DNA from: Gammaproteobacteria bacterium Ga0077536
GTDB lineage: Bacteria > Pseudomonadota > Gammaproteobacteria > Ga0077536
Reading direction: 5' to 3'
Length of the DNA: 33,598 nt
Assembly (NCBI GenBank): GCA_001464935.1
Contig: LNEL01000011.1
Coordinates: forward strand, 1 to 33,598
Part shown: positions 32,101-33,598 of the stretch, piece by piece
Layout: the number at the start of each line of letters is the position of its first letter
How positions within the stretch are numbered: position 1 is the first letter of the stretch
Made by a program: the position numbers and the translations under genes
The notes under the pieces: generated by a model
The model's database searches: none
The model's input: only the letters and a program-made list of their open reading frames with translations
What the model was told of the DNA's origin: nothing

Positions 32101-33598
32101 TGTCGATTCGAACACTTCTCGATACAGCCGTGCGCGATCATCGCGAAGGACGCATCGACGCCGCGGCGCGTGGGTATCGCCATGTCCTCGCGCGACAGCG
32201 CGATCACGTCGATGCGCTGCACCTGCTGGCGCTGGCCGAACGTGAGCGCGGCGCGCTGGACTCGGCGTGCACCTTGCTCGAACGCGTCGCCGACCTGCGG
32301 CCGGGCTTTGCCGCTGCGCTCGGCAATCTCGGCATGGTCTATGCGGAACTCGGGCGCGTGCAGGACGCGATTGCGACCTACCGTCGCGCGCTGACGCTGG
32401 AGCCCGGGCTCACCGAAACGCGCTTCAATCTCGCGAATGCGCTGCGTGCGGCAGGAGAACTCGACGGTGCCTGCGCCTGCGTGGAGGAAGTCCTGCGCCG
32501 CAGCCCGTTCGCAGGCGCGCATCATCTGCTGGGGAGCCTGAATCTGGAACTCGGGCGGCCCGAGCGGGCGCTGCCGGCCCTGCACGCGGCCCTGGCCCTG
32601 CAGCCGGTGTTTCCGGCGTGCTGGCATCTGCTCGGCCGCTGCCAGGCCGCACTCGGTCACCTGCCGGAGGCAATTGCGAGTCTCCACCGTGCCTGTCAGC
32701 AGCAGCCCGATCTGGCCGAGGCCCACAACGATCTCGGCAACGCGCTGAAGGATTTCGGCCGACCAGCGGAAAGCGTGGTCTGTTACGAACGGGCGCTCGA
32801 GCTCCGGCCCGATCTGATCGAAGCCTGGAACAACCTCGGCAACGCGCTCGGCCAGTTGGGCCGCAGTCCCGAGGCGCTGAATTGCTTCCGGCAGGCGCTG
32901 CGGCTCGCCCCCGACTTCGCCGACGCGCACCTGAACCTCGGCAACCTGTTCAAGCAGCGCGGTCTCGCCGACGACGCGCGCTTCTGCTTTCACGAGGCGC
33001 TGCGCTGCAAGCCCGGGTTCCCGCAGGCCCACAACAATCTCGGCGTCGTGCTGACCGAGCGGGGACAGCACGCGGAGGCGATCGCCGAACTCGAGGCGGC
33101 GCTGCGGCTGAAACCCGATTTCGCCGAGGCACACAACAACCTCGGCAATGTCTACAAGAACCAGGGCAAACTCGAACTGGCGCTCGCGGCGTTCGGACGC
33201 GCGGTCGAACTGCGGCCCGACTACAGCGGCGCGCACAGCAACCAGCTGTTCACGCTGAACTTCATGGACGGCGTCGAGCCGGCACTGGTCAGCGCGCTGC
33301 ATCGCGACTGGGGGCGGCGGCACGCCGCCGGACTCATGCAGCCGGTGCATGCGAATACGCGCGATGCGGCGCGACGGCTGCGGATCGGCTATGTGTCGCC
33401 GGATTTCCGGGCCCACGCCTGCGCGTTCTTCGTGGAGCCGCTGTTTCGTCACCACGATCGCGCGGCGGTGGAAGTGTTCGCGTACGCAGAGGTCGCGCAA
33501 CCGGACGCGGTGACGAACCGGCTGCGCGGGCTCGTCGACGTCTGGCGCAGCACGGTCGGGCTGACCGACGAGCAGGTCGCGGCGCTGATCCGGGCCGA
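32097..33598 (+). CDS. TPR / GT41 glycosyltransferase, paralogue of the preceding gene (3' end cut by window)
   Basis: 500 codons are visible and the frame is still open at the window edge. It overlaps the previous stop (ATGA at 32097); ATG 32100 is better spaced from AAGGAG (32089-32094) and may be the true start. About twelve TPRs fill residues 3-395 (repeats such as AEAHNNLGNVYKNQGKLELA), against seven or eight in its neighbour; no SEC-C motif is present. The GT41 region then begins with RLRIGYVSPDFRAHACAFFV. From 33420 onward the DNA is almost identical to the upstream gene. It is likely cotranscribed with that gene and acts on the same or a related protein substrate with a longer recognition superhelix (inferred). 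Confidence 0.87.
   Translation, partial: MMSIRTLLDTAVRDHREGRIDAAARGYRHVLARQRDHVDALHLLALAERERGALDSACTLLERVADLRPGFAAALGNLGMVYAELGRVQDAIATYRRALTLEPGLTETRFNLANALRAAGELDGACACVEEVLRRSPFAGAHHLLGSLNLELGRPERALPALHAALALQPVFPACWHLLGRCQAALGHLPEAIASLHRACQQQPDLAEAHNDLGNALKDFGRPAESVVCYERALELRPDLIEAWNNLGNALGQLGRSPEALNCFRQALRLAPDFADAHLNLGNLFKQRGLADDARFCFHEALRCKPGFPQAHNNLGVVLTERGQHAEAIAELEAALRLKPDFAEAHNNLGNVYKNQGKLELALAAFGRAVELRPDYSGAHSNQLFTLNFMDGVEPALVSALHRDWGRRHAAGLMQPVHANTRDAARRLRIGYVSPDFRAHACAFFVEPLFRHHDRAAVEVFAYAEVAQPDAVTNRLRGLVDVWRSTVGLTDEQVAALIRA
33420..33598 (+). repeat. 179-bp direct repeat, copy 2 (runs off the window)
   Basis: Near-identical to 31030-31208, with three silent differences. Upstream of 33420 the two genes diverge at once to ordinary paralogue-level similarity. 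The window ends exactly where copy 1 reaches its unusual deletion, so whether this gene shares it cannot be seen. Confidence 0.9.

Noticed and set aside
29902..32115. 737-codon minus-strand open frame over the first glycosyltransferase
   Set aside because: Arg/Gln/His-rich with no domain; the plus strand encodes clear TPR and GT41 motifs. Codon bias of the sense strand keeps the antisense open.

Overview
The window is about 33.6 kb of high-GC proteobacterial DNA. It is most likely from a gammaproteobacterium: the order flgN-flgM-flgA (leftward) / cheV-cheR-flgBCDEFGHIJKL (rightward) and the sigma-54 and sigma-28 type promoters resemble the polar-flagellum loci of Pseudomonas, Vibrio and Shewanella. 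A deep-branching, metabolically versatile lineage fits the aromatic-catabolism genes on the left flank, but the species cannot be named from the sequence.

Region 1 (1-6367) is a catabolic block. A tightly coupled operon encodes the end of a Rieske ring-hydroxylating oxygenase alpha subunit, its beta subunit, a type I extradiol (VOC) dioxygenase, an SDR dehydrogenase and an amidohydrolase of the ACMSD/decarboxylase type. Together these suggest ring dihydroxylation, rearomatisation, meta-cleavage and possibly decarboxylation. After a promoter overlapped by three TTCAATAG half-sites come a cytochrome P450, a TetR-family regulator and a SnoaL/NTF2-like protein with a twin-arginine signal. A bidirectional terminator closes the block.

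Region 2 (6391-10569) is mixed. It holds a small RRM RNA-binding protein (minus), two gene-poor stretches with inverted repeats, a 64-aa hypothetical protein, tRNA-Ala(CGC) (minus), and a three-gene cluster with overlapping stop/start codons: the radical-SAM protein ArsS and two associated glycosyl/nucleotidyl-transferase-like proteins (TIGR04283 and TIGR04282 types), which fits arsenosugar biosynthesis.

Region 3 (10637-29688) is flagellar. On the minus strand lie a YcgR-like PilZ brake, flgN, flgM and flgA. On the plus strand lie cheV, cheR, flgB-flgI, a terminator, then a second unit flgJKL. After a 0.69-kb gene-free gap come fliD, flaG and fliC on the minus strand. Sigma-54 type elements precede flgA, flgB and flgJ. 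Sigma-28 type elements precede flgM and fliC. fliS is not found next to fliD.

Region 4 (29974-33598) lies divergently from flagellin. Two tandem TPR/GT41 (SPINDLY/O-GlcNAc-transferase-like) glycosyltransferase genes are present; the first carries an N-terminal SEC-C zinc motif and the second is cut by the window end. A sigma-54 type element lies immediately upstream of the first. This is the most interesting part of the window: a candidate flagellin O-glycosylation system wired into the flagellar hierarchy, with an apparent in-frame deletion in the catalytic domain and a near-identical 179-bp repeat shared by the two genes.
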